Positions 1 to 24,376 of a DNA stretch of 64,000 bases are shown here, one piece after another. Source of the stretch: Mastigias papua. Lineage: Eukaryota; Cnidaria; Scyphozoa; Rhizostomeae; Mastigiidae. The stretch is taken from positions 7,128,252-7,192,251 of the forward strand of contig OZ025267.1 of NCBI GenBank assembly GCA_964019165.1, in the 5' to 3' direction. The notes beneath the pieces are model-generated. The model was given only the letters and a program-made list of their open reading frames with translations. It made no database searches and had not been told where the DNA came from. The translations under genes and the position numbers were made by a program. The first letter of the stretch is position 1, and each line of letters begins with the position of its first letter.

Positions 1-1064
1 CGGCTCGTGGACTGAATATCTGGTGGGGCTGGTACGATTTCATCACAAGAGGACCCGACATTTCGTATAGTTTATGAAGTGGGGATGTCGTTGAGGATAC
101 CAGCTTAGCCTGTTGAATTTTGGTCATCAGTGTTGCACACTCCCGTATTGCAATCAATAGGCACTGGAAAGTTTTGTTTGATACCCGAAGTTTACATTGA
201 ATTGCATATCTTAGAGCTAGCTGGAGCTCACATGTCGTATATCGATATGTCGTAATGGCTCAGCATCGTGGACCAATAATAGAAGCGTAAGCTTTTGACA
301 GTCCGATCTGCAGCTTAAAGATGATTGGTGGATCTGCCTCTTCATGCGGCTATCTTGCGGCTAAGCCCCAAAAGTGTGGGATGTAATGCGCTCTCACGCG
401 GATTTCTGTGGTTTGTCAAGAGGCCTGCTAGAGAAAATCGTCTCGGTAATTACTGAAGCTACGGGAAGCCTACAATCTAATAGGTGTTGTGCAACGGCAG
501 TGGAGTAGAGGTGAAGACGAACAGCAATATTAGAAGAGATTATTTACAAACATGAAGTCGAAAGCCTGTTGAAAGTGTATTCTCGAGAATCATTGGTGGA
601 GCTGAGCCCACTATCCCCATTGAACGAGCCGCCACTAGTTTTGTCTTATCTGGGAAAGAGTTCCAAATCTTGGGATCTAAGAGCTGGAGAGATTTAATGC
701 CATGTTTCTGTATATATTAATTTTTAGATCAAGCTTTCTTTATTACATACTTGTTATTTTGCTTGTTCTTTCTTTCCTTCATTCTTTTATCGCTCATCCT
801 TTCTTTCTAGGAATCCCTCTGTGGCATCATTTCTTTCATTCGTTCTTTCTGTGTTTCATTCATTCTTTCTTTGTAACTTAGTGTGCTAAAACTTTGGAAA
901 CTGCGCCTTAATTTGAAAAGTTGGTTTAGGAACCACTATTATTCTGATGCCTAAAGCTCTTCTTTTTGAAGTCATGGCCTTTAGGATGACATGTACCAAA
1001 AATCTTGCCGTAGTTTGAATACATATAAGTTTGTGCATGAACCTTTAAATTGTTTTTTTTCTAG

Positions 1065-15294
<14,230 letters not shown>

Positions 15295-16190
15295 GAGACC
15301 TGCTATATAGTTAGCAATCATGTGTATTCTCTCTGCAAGCACTTTGATAAATAGTGTAATTATCCAGTCAATTTTTTAATATCACAAATATTTGTTTGTC
15401 ATTTCTTGTATGGTTTTTGCTTCTTTTTGACTGCAACAAATATTTACCTTTATGATTGATTATTTATATGATAGAGGAACATCTCATGTTTTCATAGATT
15501 GTTTTCCATTTTTTAGTAACAAAACATGCTCAGGTGCGTTTTTAAATTGGTATTTTCGCAGCTGTGCTTTTATCCACTCGGTTGCTTTGATTAATTTATA
15601 CGGAAGAGTTCAAAATATATGCCACAACTGTTAGCTTCCTATGACGTGCGATCTCACCATTGTATGATTTGGTGTCAGCTGTACTGGTTCGCTCGCATTG
15701 TCGAGAGCATGTCCATGAGCCTGCTGCGTTTTAAGACGAGATCTTTTAGCGCTAAACTGATTAAAGCACTTGGCCAGTAGAAGACTTCAAGAGAATTGTT
15801 GATGAATAAGGGAATATAGCGTCTTTCCTAATGGCTTATTGCTGTTCCCCCTTTGTTGAATGACATTAAAGTGTGCGAGTCCTTTGCCCCAATCCACGAA
15901 GTTCGGATGGTACCCTTTAGCTTTTTGCTGGAGTAGATCAAGTTTCCATGATAGCATTATACCACAGAATAGATAATGTTCTGTGATTATACCAAGTACC
16001 GCTCGATGTATGGTTCATAACAGATAGCAATAACAATCTTATTGTGTTAATATTTTTTTACGAAGAGCTTGTGCTTATATCGTGGATTGTAGATTGAAGA
16101 CCAAACGCATCTTAACGTAGCTCATTGTTCGTAAATGGGTAGATAATAACTACAAGCCAATGAGGTTGTAGAAGTTATCTTCAAGTAGTT
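15295..16190. other. CCDC22 3' flank, no gene seen
   Basis: Presumed CCDC22 3' UTR and intergenic DNA. I find no convincing polyadenylation signal just after the stop, and no coding region. Confidence 0.5.
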
Positions 16191-17860
16191 GTAATTTGGT
16201 TAAAAAGATGAACGTTGAGTTGCATTGATTCTAAGAAGGCATACCCCCGTGTAAACAGACCTATGTTATGGACAATTCTGAGTAGATATGGACTACCAAG
16301 AAGCACCATAAACAAACTGAAAGATCTACACGAATATACATCATATAGAGTGAAAGGACAGGATAGAGAGAGCACAGAATATATTCCACAAAGAGGATTA
16401 AGAGAGGGATGCGCGACATCACCGATTATTTTTAATATTTTCCAGCAAGCGGTGATGAGAATAGCGGACAAGCAGAGAAAGGAAGAGGCTAGAGAAAGAG
16501 ACCGAGAGGTTGGAGTAGGATGGCGATATATGACTGGCCATTCACTCCCAACTAAACACTTGAAGAACAGTTTCAACTCAGAGGCTAGTAGTACTCGATT
16601 AGAGATGTCATTATTCGCGGATGACACGACAGTTATAGGGACACAGGAAGAAATAGCAGATGGAAAGAAGATAATTGAAAAAGTTATGAAGCAATTTGAG
16701 GAAGTAACAAATGTTGATAAAGAAGAGAATCTGATCTTCGGTTCAGAAGAGAGCAAGGACGTAAGAATGCTTGATACTTGGTTGGGGAGGAAGACTGATA
16801 TGAAACATAGGATGCAAAGAGCCGGAAAAGCATGGGCCACCATAAGGAAGAGATTCACAAAGTGCAGATTAAGTAAGATAGCTCAAGCTAAGGTGTTTGA
16901 AGTGTGTATTGAGAGTACACTCTTATTCAATGCAGCTGTAAGACCATTCCACCAAAGGGAGATAAAAGCCATGCAGACATTTGTTGACAAAAATACAGAT
17001 ACATATGGAGCGAGAAAAATGGAGAACCATTAAGGCAAATGCAAGAGCATGGACTAAATATTGCAGACTTTAGAAAAGTCCTAAAAGTGTCAACTATCAG
17101 AAACAAGATTGAAAAAGCGCATCTAATGAGAATGGGTCACATGCAGAGAATGTCGGATGATAGAATAGTGAAACAAGCAGTACTCAGATGGAACCAGGAC
17201 CTCGAGAATATTCATAGGAGCCGGAAGAAGCGACAAACAACGGGGTGGGATACGGGCGAAGATTACTGAAGGAAGCCGGCATGGAAGTAGAATCGGTAGA
17301 TAAGTTAGTGATGGACCGAAAAGAATGGAAGGAAATGGTACAAAACAGGATGAAATTTCTACAAAGTTTTGACGAGCAAAAAGGAAAGAAATATGAGGAA
17401 AAAACCAGGAGAAGTTGATATCATCGCGAGGAGCCAAGAAAGAAAGGAAGATCAAATATGATGTATTTACGAAGGATGTGGAAAGTTTTTCGTACGAAGG
17501 CGGGGTTAGCCATACACCAATAGAGAACACACAGGAAGACCGATGAAGCACCTACTTTTACTTGCAACAAATGTGGGAAAACATTCAAAAAAAGTTTGCT
17601 CCGGAAGTAGAATGGAAGGAAAGAAAAAAGAGTGCCATGTATTCAAGAAATGGCTGATAGGCAGCAATTTAGCGAGACATATGAGAAGGACAGTGCATGG
17701 TGTAACAACTAAAGAGGGAACTTCCAATGAAGTTAAAGCTCGAGTGTACAAAGCAAAGTATGTTGTATGCGATGAGTGCGGGAAGAGAATATCAGCGGCA
17801 AATCTGGCAAGGCACCAAAGATCAAATGCCTGTGTAGAGCTACCGATGTAGGAGGCTCTC
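16190..17860 (+). pseudogene. Decayed non-LTR retrotransposon: reverse transcriptase plus C-terminal zinc fingers
   Basis: A 5'-truncated, frameshifted LINE relic. From 16215 the frame reads SCIDSKKAYPRVNRPMLW (RT motif with the first catalytic Asp), then RGLREGCATSPIIFNIF, then the catalytic box LFADDTTVIG near 16611, stopping at 17033. A second frame (17039-17269) continues with KAHLMRMGHMQRMSDDRIVK, and a third piece runs to about 17420. Further on are two zinc-finger-like segments in different frames: FTCNKCGKTFKK (17556 onward) and VVCDECGKRISAANLARHQR (17760 onward). These were presumably the C-terminal finger region of one polyprotein. Several stops and frameshifts make it inactive. 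The exact clade cannot be set by eye. Confidence 0.85.
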
Positions 17861-17905
17861 CAAATTTCCCCTTGTATTGACACATGTTCGCGGTCGACAA
17901 AAGTG

Positions 17906-18005
17906 ATGCGATGCAATGCGATGCGATGCGATGCGATGCGATGCGATGCGATGCGATGCGATGCGATGCGATGCGATGCGATGCGATGTGATGCGATGCG
18001 ATGAG
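17906..18005. repeat. (GATGC)n pentanucleotide microsatellite
   Basis: About 20 nearly perfect gatgc units immediately after the zinc-finger LINE relic and before the dispersed repeat at 18039, consistent with a 3' retroelement tail or a target microsatellite. Confidence 0.9.
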
Positions 18006-18038
18006 GAGGAGGAGAAGGATGATGATGACGATGATGAT

Positions 18039-18360
18039 GGCTAGCCCGTGGTTGGAGACCTCCTCGTGGTGGCAAGCAGGGACAGAGAGACACTACTCTT
18101 AAATTGGAAGTGATTTATGTCGCCAATTTAGAATTGGGGCAGGTGTTCATGACCTGTGGCAAACTGTCCAACTAGTCCCCTTCAGTGCAAGTCAGGCTCA
18201 GCAGCTTCAGGCTGCAGTTCTGATAAGTATCTGTTGGTTTAACAGAGTGGATTGAGTGTAGCCGACTCAATCACCTCTTCTAAACAATTTGAAGGCAACA
18301 CTGACCTCATGGTCAGCCTAGGCCCCGTAAGGGACGTACGGGAAAGGACAGACAAATGAC
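18039..18360 (+). repeat. Dispersed 300-bp repeat, copy 1
   Basis: Begins ggctagcccgtggttggaga and ends in a gc-rich ggccccgtaagggacgt block. It matches 23798-24103 over its whole length. Both copies are bordered by trinucleotide repeats on the left and by a short tandem repeat on the right. No coding frame; probably a SINE or a short retroelement 3' end. Confidence 0.75.
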
Positions 18361-18384
18361 GACGATGATGATGGCGACGATGAT

Positions 18385-19220
18385 GTTCAATGCGCTAAGT
18401 ATCTAGGAGTCCATATTGACAATACTCTTGATTGGAAGAATCACATTCAAGAAGTATCGAAAAAGATTTCTCGATCTCTTGGACTGATAAGGTATGCCAA
18501 AAGGTTTTTACCTTTTGAGTCACTTAAAAATCTGTACACTGGTTTGGTTGATCCACATTTTCGCTACTGTTGCGCAGTCTGGGGTGTCTGTGGACTTACT
18601 GAATTACACCAACTACAGAAGCTTCAGAATCGCGCAGCCAGAATAATAACTGGAAGCAATTTTGATGCTCCTAGCAAACCTTTAATCATGGGCCTAGGTT
18701 GGAAAACGATCGAAGAACTTATCCAATATGAAACGCAAGTACTTGTCTACAAAGCTAGAAATGGGCTTGCCCCTCAGTACCTCTTCGACATGTTGGTTGC
18801 AAACTATTCTGAGGCCACGTATAATCTACGAAATACTGCCACAGATCTCAAGCTGCTAAAGAGGAATTCCTCTAATGGGCAGAAGGGCTTCTCCTACAAG
18901 GGCTCGAAAATGTGGAACAGCCTACCAACAGAATCGAAGCTAGCACCTAACCTTGCCTCCTTTAAAAAGTCTTTGATGCATGATGCATGAATTATATATA
19001 GCTTGAAATTATTTTTTTTTGTTTTACCAATATATTTTTTGTACTTTTATCATTGTATCTTTAATAATTTTGTAAATAATATTTTATATAACGGTATATC
19101 GCTTTTAGGTAGTAGACATTGTAATTAGGCTTTTTTTTGCAAATTTATTTTTCAAAACATGTATTGTATTTAAATGGAGGGCTCCTTGAAAAGCAGCTGT
19201 AGCTGAAGGGCAACCCTCCT
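18385..19220 (+). pseudogene. 5'-truncated L2/CR1-like LINE: RT C-terminus and 3' tail
   Basis: An open frame from 18385 to the stop at 18990 encodes about 200 residues of the region after the RT active site: YLGVHIDNTLDWKNHI, then WGVCGLTELHQLQKLQNRAA, then YETQVLVYKARNGLAPQYL. This is typical of L2/CR1/Jockey-group LINEs. The catalytic palm is missing, so the copy is dead on arrival. The 3' tail at 19175-19225 (ggagggctccttgaaaagca, then gctgaagggcaaccctcc) recurs in reverse at 51792-51860. The left junction abuts a degenerate (GATGAT)n tract. Confidence 0.85.
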
Positions 19221-19354
19221 TAAATATTTTTAATAATGGAAACTTCATATTTTCAAATTCTCTACATACAATCATAAACCTCACTATGTCTAGGTAGTTT
19301 ACAATTGGTCAATACTATCGTTATAATGTAAGAAATTATAAAAAAAAAAAAAAC

Positions 19355-19392
19355 AACAACAAAAATGAAAACAACAACAACAACAACAATAT
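19355..19392. repeat. (CAA)n microsatellite
   Basis: An a-run followed by caa units. It lies beyond the stop codon of the minus-strand LINE relic, so it may be that element's 3' tail (TTG repeats on its sense strand). Confidence 0.7.
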
Positions 19393-19418
19393 CTCTAAGC
19401 AGCAATAATATAGCTTAA

Positions 19419-19938
19419 TTAAATAAATAGAAGCTCTGGACTTTCCCATTCTTTCCCTCGTTTGCAAAACACGTAGTATGTAGATCGTATGGCAATGCCT
19501 GTTAATGTCCTTGTAATATAGTTTATATGTTTGTCGTCAAAACCAATCTCTTTGAGCATGATAAGAAAGTCATTAGACTGAAGAGAGAAGACTCCTAAAG
19601 TACTAATAGACAGACTGATAAACTTAACACTATCAAACTGATGTTGTTGGAGTCTTATCAAATCTTCATACTTTTTGGCTTTACGTACAGCATTGGTCAA
19701 CAGATTAGTTTCAAATCCAACAGTCAATTCCAGAATATAGAGGCATTTTTTTAGAGATAGTGAGGAGAAGATCAGGACGAAGAGAATACCCAGAAAGTAC
19801 TGAAGGGGTAATAAAGCCAGGGAGATCCACATAAAGAACTGAATCAGGGACTGATTTAAAGGAGTTTGCAATAAACTGAAGCATTGAGTTGTGACGCCAA
19901 GTGAAGCGGCCGTCATTAAGATATGTGGAGCATCCAGC

Positions 19939-19940
<2 letters not shown>
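19419..19940 (-). pseudogene. C-terminal relic of a LINE with a restriction-like endonuclease, minus strand
   Basis: Two overlapping minus-strand frames together give an endonuclease-like C-terminus, with one frameshift between them near 19740. The first frame carries LNDGRFTWRHNSMLQFIA and then SLRPDLLLTISKKMPLY. The second resumes with YILELTVGFETNLLTNAVRK and ends IRSTYYVFCKRGKEWESPEL before a TAA. The RPD-x(n)-LELTV arrangement matches the PD-(D/E)XK-like nuclease of R2/R4/NeSL-group LINEs. Everything upstream of the nuclease is missing; the relic starts at the (TAA)n tract. Confidence 0.75.

Positions 19941-19981
<41 letters not shown>
19940..19981. repeat. (TAA)n microsatellite, left flank of the intact LINE
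   Basis: Fourteen perfect aat/taa units. The LINE frame opens directly after the last TAA, and a shorter TAA run lies at the other end of the LINE (23781-23795). Confidence 0.95.
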
Positions 19982-22900
19982 GCAAGATTTAGGGCTGAGA
20001 TAAAAGAAATAGGAATGGTAGAAAGCGTAAGTATGACCATAGATGCAAACGAGAGGATAACAAATAAGGCAGCAGAATGGACAAATGAAATGAAGTTAAA
20101 TTTACTTAGGATAGAAAAAGTAGAAAGAGAAAAAGGAAGAGGGTTTATGAAAAGGATGAAGAAGGCATGGGATCTGATTTATGAAGATAGGCCATTAAGT
20201 GCACAATGTTTAAGAGATAATGCAGCCAGATTTCATAATGATAAATCATTAATGAATTTGTTATTAGTTAGAGATGAATGTGCAGCATTGGGAGAATTAC
20301 AAGAAGAGAATGAAATTGATAGTGATTTGAATGGTCATACAAACAGAAGTGCAACTATAGATAGTATTGGTAACGAAGTCGGGGAGGTTGAAAGTGAAAC
20401 AGTAGATCACACTGAAAAGTATGGAAATCAAGGCGAAGAGAGCAATGAACTTGTAGATATGAGAAGAACATTCATGGAAACTTTACAAAAATTAAAATTT
20501 ACTACGAATAGCCATATAGAAGAAAGAGAGCGGCTAATGAAGCTAAAAACTAAGACAACAAAAGTCGAGTTTGATAATGCAAACAAGATACTAGAAAACT
20601 ATTTAGGCGAGACAGATGACATATGCAAAGTTATAGATGCAGTATATGCAATGGGCAGAACAATTGAGGAAAGGTCTGGTATAAAGAGAGAGAAAGGAAC
20701 GAAAACTAAGCAAGGTAGTTGTATGAGAATAGTCAATAGGGGTGGAAATAGAAGGATAAAGAGGAAAGAGAAGCAACTGAAGGAAGCAAGACAGATGGTG
20801 GCGTGGATAGGAAATGAAATTTTTAGGCAAGATAAGAAACGTAAAGCTACAAAAAAAGAATTGAAAATAGTCGCAAAGGTAATGCAAAAAGCACGTAGTT
20901 CATTAAGCAATAAGGCAAGTTTACTGACAGAGAAGGAACTATGGCTTGATGAATTAAGATATAGGAAAGCTGAATTGAATAAGGTAAGAACAAGAGATGC
21001 AAAAATACGGAACAATAGGATGTTTAAAGAAGATGAGAGAAGATTTTACAGGAATATCAATTGTATAAACAATAAGAAGGGTGTAGTTCCAGACATGGAA
21101 AAATTTGTTGCTTTTTGGGCTGAAATATGGGAGGACGAAACCAAAACACCACATAAGAAATGGATGGACAATGTCTCAGAGAAGATAAAGGCAAAAGTGC
21201 AGCAGGTAGAGGACTTAGTCATCACAGAAAGGACATTGTATGAAATCATAAGAAAGAGAAAAAACTGGTCTGCTCCAGGAGTGGATGGGATACAAAATTT
21301 CTGGTGGAAGAAGTTTCGAGGAGCATGGAAATCACTAGTAAAATGTATGAGCAGTTGGATAACAAATCCACAACGGATACCGGGATGGCTTACACTTGGG
21401 AGGACAATTCTACTTCCAAAGACAGAAGATTTAAGTCACGAGAAAGACTATCGACCAATCACATGTCTGAATACCTGTTATAAGATTTTTTCAGGAATGA
21501 TAGGAAAACATATGAAAGTTCATGCAGATACGAATGGAATGTGGGATAAAGGACAATTGGGGACATGCTCTGGGGTGTTGGGAACAGTAGATCAGCTTTT
21601 AGTAGATAATGCCATAATGGATGAGGTGAGAAATAGCAAGAGAAATCTGGCGGTAGCATTTTATGATTACCAAAAGGCATACGATATGGTGAGACACGAT
21701 TGGATGCTTAGAGTGTACGAATGGATGGGTATACCGGCCAGCATTTTGAATGTCTTAAACAAGTTAATGTCTGGATGGAAAACTAGGTTGGAGCTTAATG
21801 AAGGGGGTAAATTGCAAGTTAGTCGTTGGATTAAGATTTCGAAAGGCTTTTTACAAGGAGATAGCTATTCGCCAGTTGGCTTCTGTTTAACCGAGGTACC
21901 GGTAGCAATGTTTTTAGAGGAGACAGATGGCTATAGGATGGGTCCGGCCGGAGAGAGAATGATTAAGAGAACACACAGCTTATTTATAGACGATTTGAAG
22001 GTGTACCAGGAGAGCCATAAAAAACTGGAGATAGTTAATGAAATAATCGTGAAAGTAAGCAGTGACACAGGAGCATGCTATGGAGTTAAGAAATGTGCTG
22101 AGGTAGTGTTTAAGGATGGGAAAATGATCAAAGGAATGGGACTGGATATATTGCAAGAGAAGATGAGAGCACTGGATCCTAATGAGAATGAAATTTATAA
22201 GTTTTTAGGCTGTGAGCAAGGAGATAAAATTGATGTGAAGAGAGTGATGGAAAGAGTCAAGAAAGAGGTAAAGAGAAGGACAGAACAGCTTGTAAGCCTT
22301 AACCTGAATGATGAAAATTTAATGAAAGCCATAAATTGCAGAGTGATACCAGTAGCTGGATATATTATGAATGTTTGTAATTTACGAAAAGGAGATTTAG
22401 AACAGTTAGATAAGAGTGTAAAAGCTATTTTGAGAGATAAAGGTTTCCATGGCAGACAAGCTAGTGACGAAAGACTGTATATGAAAAGAGTAGATGGTGG
22501 AAGAGGACTAAAAAGCTTTAAAGAGGTTTATGATGAAACAAAGGTACGGGTAGCTTGCTATATGGCTACGTCAACAAATATATGGATAAAAGCAGCTTGG
22601 GAATACGAACATGGAAAGGAATTTACATCAATTAAGAGAGAGGCGGAAGAAGTGATGAAGAAGGTACAGGAGGATGTGGAATTTGGGATAGGAAGCGTAA
22701 GGATTAGGTCTGAACATCATAAGAATTGGAGAGCTGTATGGAAGACGCTAAAGAAGATGATCAATGATGGGACAAAGCGAAATAAAGTTGACAGTTTTAG
22801 GACCAAGATTCTGCAGAGCGAGATACCATTAGGATTTGACAAGGGTGATTATGGGTGGTTGAGGTGTAATTCAGACCCTAGGAAGACGGCTTCGATTTTC

Positions 22901-23780
22901 AGTCTGCAGGAGCAAATGGTGGAGACACGATCATGGAAGAAACTGAGAGGTTTGATTAGCGAGGACTGTTGTAGACTTTGCGGAGAGTATAGAGAGACTG
23001 TACAGCATTTGCTAGCTGGGTGCCAGAAGTTGGCAGGATTTGAATACGTTAGAAGACATGACAAGGCCTTAAAAGTTCTTGCAGTACAATGGTGCATTAA
23101 GAATGGATTGCTGCCAGAAGGAACAAAATGGTATGAGGAGAAATGGGAAAAAGGAAAGGTCATAGAACGTGGTGGAAAGAAACTACTGTGGGACTGGGAA
23201 TATAGAATGAGAACGACTTGCACTGCTAGACGGCCAGATCTGACCCTCGAAGATAATGAGAAGAATGAAATATATATTGTAGATATGGCATGCCCTAGCG
23301 AGAACAACAAAGTAAATAAGCGGTTGGAGAAAATTCAAAAATACCAGCAGTTATGTTTCGAATTAAGAGAGAGGAGAAGTTCGTACAAAATACACTTCAT
23401 ACCAGCAGTTATAGGATGCTTAGGCGGGGGAGTTGGACAGTTGGAGGAAGATTTGTGCCAGTTAATACAGGACAGTAATGAGCGCAGTAGAATAGTATCT
23501 TAAATGCAAAAGACTGTGTTATGGGAGAGTGAAACCATCGTTAGAAAAGTGTTTTCCGGATTGATATGACTGTTTTGTAAATAAGCTACCAAATTTTGTT
23601 AGCTTTTGCTCTCTCTCCCTTTCTCACTGTTTGGCAAGCTTTAGTAATTATTCTTTCGCTAAATCCACGGACCTTACATTTTTTTTTAATTCAAACTTTG
23701 CGAAAGGGGGAGTGAGTATTGGCCAATTGTAACAATTTGTAAATTGGAATACTTTATACAATTGTACACTTGGTTTCTTC
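19982..23780 (+). mobile_element. Non-LTR retrotransposon with restriction-like endonuclease, flanked by (TAA)n
   Basis: A LINE-like unit of about 3.8 kb with one intact frame and a roughly 275-bp 3' UTR. (TAA)14 lies directly on the left and (TAA)5 directly on the right, the pattern expected if the element inserts into TAA repeats. That behaviour is established for Dong of Bombyx (R4 clade). Whether the 5' end is complete is unclear, because the frame opens right at the microsatellite. The endonuclease type (PD-(D/E)XK-like, C-terminal) fits the R2/R4/NeSL group. Confidence 0.8.
20015..23503 (+). CDS. LINE polyprotein: reverse transcriptase and C-terminal restriction-like endonuclease, intact
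   Basis: 1,162 residues from the ATG at 20015; the frame is open back to 19982. Residues 1-400 are Lys/Glu-rich with no zinc finger that I can see. The RT begins near 415 (NWSAPGVDGIQNFWW). It continues with LPKTEDLSHEKDYRPIT and AFYDYQKAYDMVRHDW (about 548, first catalytic Asp), then GFLQGDSYSPVGF. The active-site box is SLFIDDLKVY (about 655), which is FIDD rather than the usual F/Y-A-D-D. A CCHC knuckle, CRLCGEYRETVQHLLAGC, lies near 985. The endonuclease follows with ARRPDLTLED (about 1072) and IYIVDMACPSE. All catalytic residues appear present and there is no stop or frameshift, so the copy may be recent. Codon use is strongly A-rich. Confidence 0.92.
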   Translation: MVESVSMTIDANERITNKAAEWTNEMKLNLLRIEKVEREKGRGFMKRMKKAWDLIYEDRPLSAQCLRDNAARFHNDKSLMNLLLVRDECAALGELQEENEIDSDLNGHTNRSATIDSIGNEVGEVESETVDHTEKYGNQGEESNELVDMRRTFMETLQKLKFTTNSHIEERERLMKLKTKTTKVEFDNANKILENYLGETDDICKVIDAVYAMGRTIEERSGIKREKGTKTKQGSCMRIVNRGGNRRIKRKEKQLKEARQMVAWIGNEIFRQDKKRKATKKELKIVAKVMQKARSSLSNKASLLTEKELWLDELRYRKAELNKVRTRDAKIRNNRMFKEDERRFYRNINCINNKKGVVPDMEKFVAFWAEIWEDETKTPHKKWMDNVSEKIKAKVQQVEDLVITERTLYEIIRKRKNWSAPGVDGIQNFWWKKFRGAWKSLVKCMSSWITNPQRIPGWLTLGRTILLPKTEDLSHEKDYRPITCLNTCYKIFSGMIGKHMKVHADTNGMWDKGQLGTCSGVLGTVDQLLVDNAIMDEVRNSKRNLAVAFYDYQKAYDMVRHDWMLRVYEWMGIPASILNVLNKLMSGWKTRLELNEGGKLQVSRWIKISKGFLQGDSYSPVGFCLTEVPVAMFLEETDGYRMGPAGERMIKRTHSLFIDDLKVYQESHKKLEIVNEIIVKVSSDTGACYGVKKCAEVVFKDGKMIKGMGLDILQEKMRALDPNENEIYKFLGCEQGDKIDVKRVMERVKKEVKRRTEQLVSLNLNDENLMKAINCRVIPVAGYIMNVCNLRKGDLEQLDKSVKAILRDKGFHGRQASDERLYMKRVDGGRGLKSFKEVYDETKVRVACYMATSTNIWIKAAWEYEHGKEFTSIKREAEEVMKKVQEDVEFGIGSVRIRSEHHKNWRAVWKTLKKMINDGTKRNKVDSFRTKILQSEIPLGFDKGDYGWLRCNSDPRKTASIFSLQEQMVETRSWKKLRGLISEDCCRLCGEYRETVQHLLAGCQKLAGFEYVRRHDKALKVLAVQWCIKNGLLPEGTKWYEEKWEKGKVIERGGKKLLWDWEYRMRTTCTARRPDLTLEDNEKNEIYIVDMACPSENNKVNKRLEKIQKYQQLCFELRERRSSYKIHFIPAVIGCLGGGVGQLEEDLCQLIQDSNERSRIVS

Positions 23781-23795
23781 AGAATAATAATAATA
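23781..23795. repeat. (TAA)5, right flank of the intact LINE
   Basis: Five aat/taa units directly after the LINE 3' UTR and directly before the dispersed repeat at 23798. This is the partner of the 14-unit tract at 19940. Confidence 0.85.
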
Positions 23796-23797
23796 AT

Positions 23798-24103
23798 GGC
23801 TAGCCCGTGGTTGGAGACCTCCTCGTGGTGGCAGGCGGGCACAGAGAGACACTACCCTTAAGTTGGGAGTTATTTATTTCGCAGAGATTCAGAATTGGAG
23901 CAGGTGTTGATGACCTGTGGCAAACTGTCCAACTGGGCCCCTTCAGTGAAAGTCAGGCTCAGCAGCTTCTGGTTGCAGTTCTGATAAGTATCTGTTGGTT
24001 TAACAGAGTGGATTGAGTGTAGCCGACTCAATCACCTCTTCTAGACAACTTGAGGGCGAACACTGACCTCAGGGTCAGCCCAGGCCCCGCAAGGGGCGTA
24101 AAG
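23798..24103 (+). repeat. Dispersed 300-bp repeat, copy 2
   Basis: Near-identical to 18039-18360 (ggctagcccgtggttggaga at the start, ggccccgcaaggggcgta at the end). It is followed directly by an (ACAG)n tract. Confidence 0.75.
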
Positions 24104-24108
24104 CGAGA

Positions 24109-24173
<65 letters not shown>

Positions 24174-24203
24174 TAAACAGATAGACAGACAGACAGACAG
24201 GCT

Positions 24204-24235
<32 letters not shown>
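24104..24235. repeat. (ACAG)n then (ATG)n microsatellites
   Basis: About 95 bases of acag/gaca units, then about 30 bases of atg units. The following sequence is a LINE fragment. Confidence 0.95.
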
Positions 24236-24376
24236 GATGATAAAGTAGAAGTTGCACATCTTACAAGAATGGGACATATCCGTAGACTTTCTGATGAGAA
24301 TCTGGTTAAGAAAGCATTACTAGGGTGGTTAATAGCATTGGAAGACAAAATCAAATCAAAGAAAATGCATGAATGA
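24236..24376 (+). pseudogene. LINE fragment related to the 16-17.9 kb relic
   Basis: Reads DDKVEVAHLTRMGHIRRLSD then ENLVKKALLGW and stops at 24376. It matches KAHLMRMGHMQRMSDDRIVK of the larger relic. A second scrap at 24760-24798 shares ggttaaaaagatgaacgttg and the following gagtt-cattgattctaa with 16197-16235, so both ends of the same family are represented here. Confidence 0.75.

Noticed and set aside
541..700. Possible upstream CCDC22 exon or retroelement end (open stretch with GKEFQILGS)
   Set aside because: No good splice sites in the needed phase and no clear match to CCDC22.
16181..16858. 225-residue minus-strand frame
   Set aside because: Antisense shadow of the RT relic on the plus strand.
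17506..18093. 195-residue minus-strand frame with His/Arg/Ile repeats
   Set aside because: Translation of the (GATGC)n tract and antisense of the zinc-finger relic.
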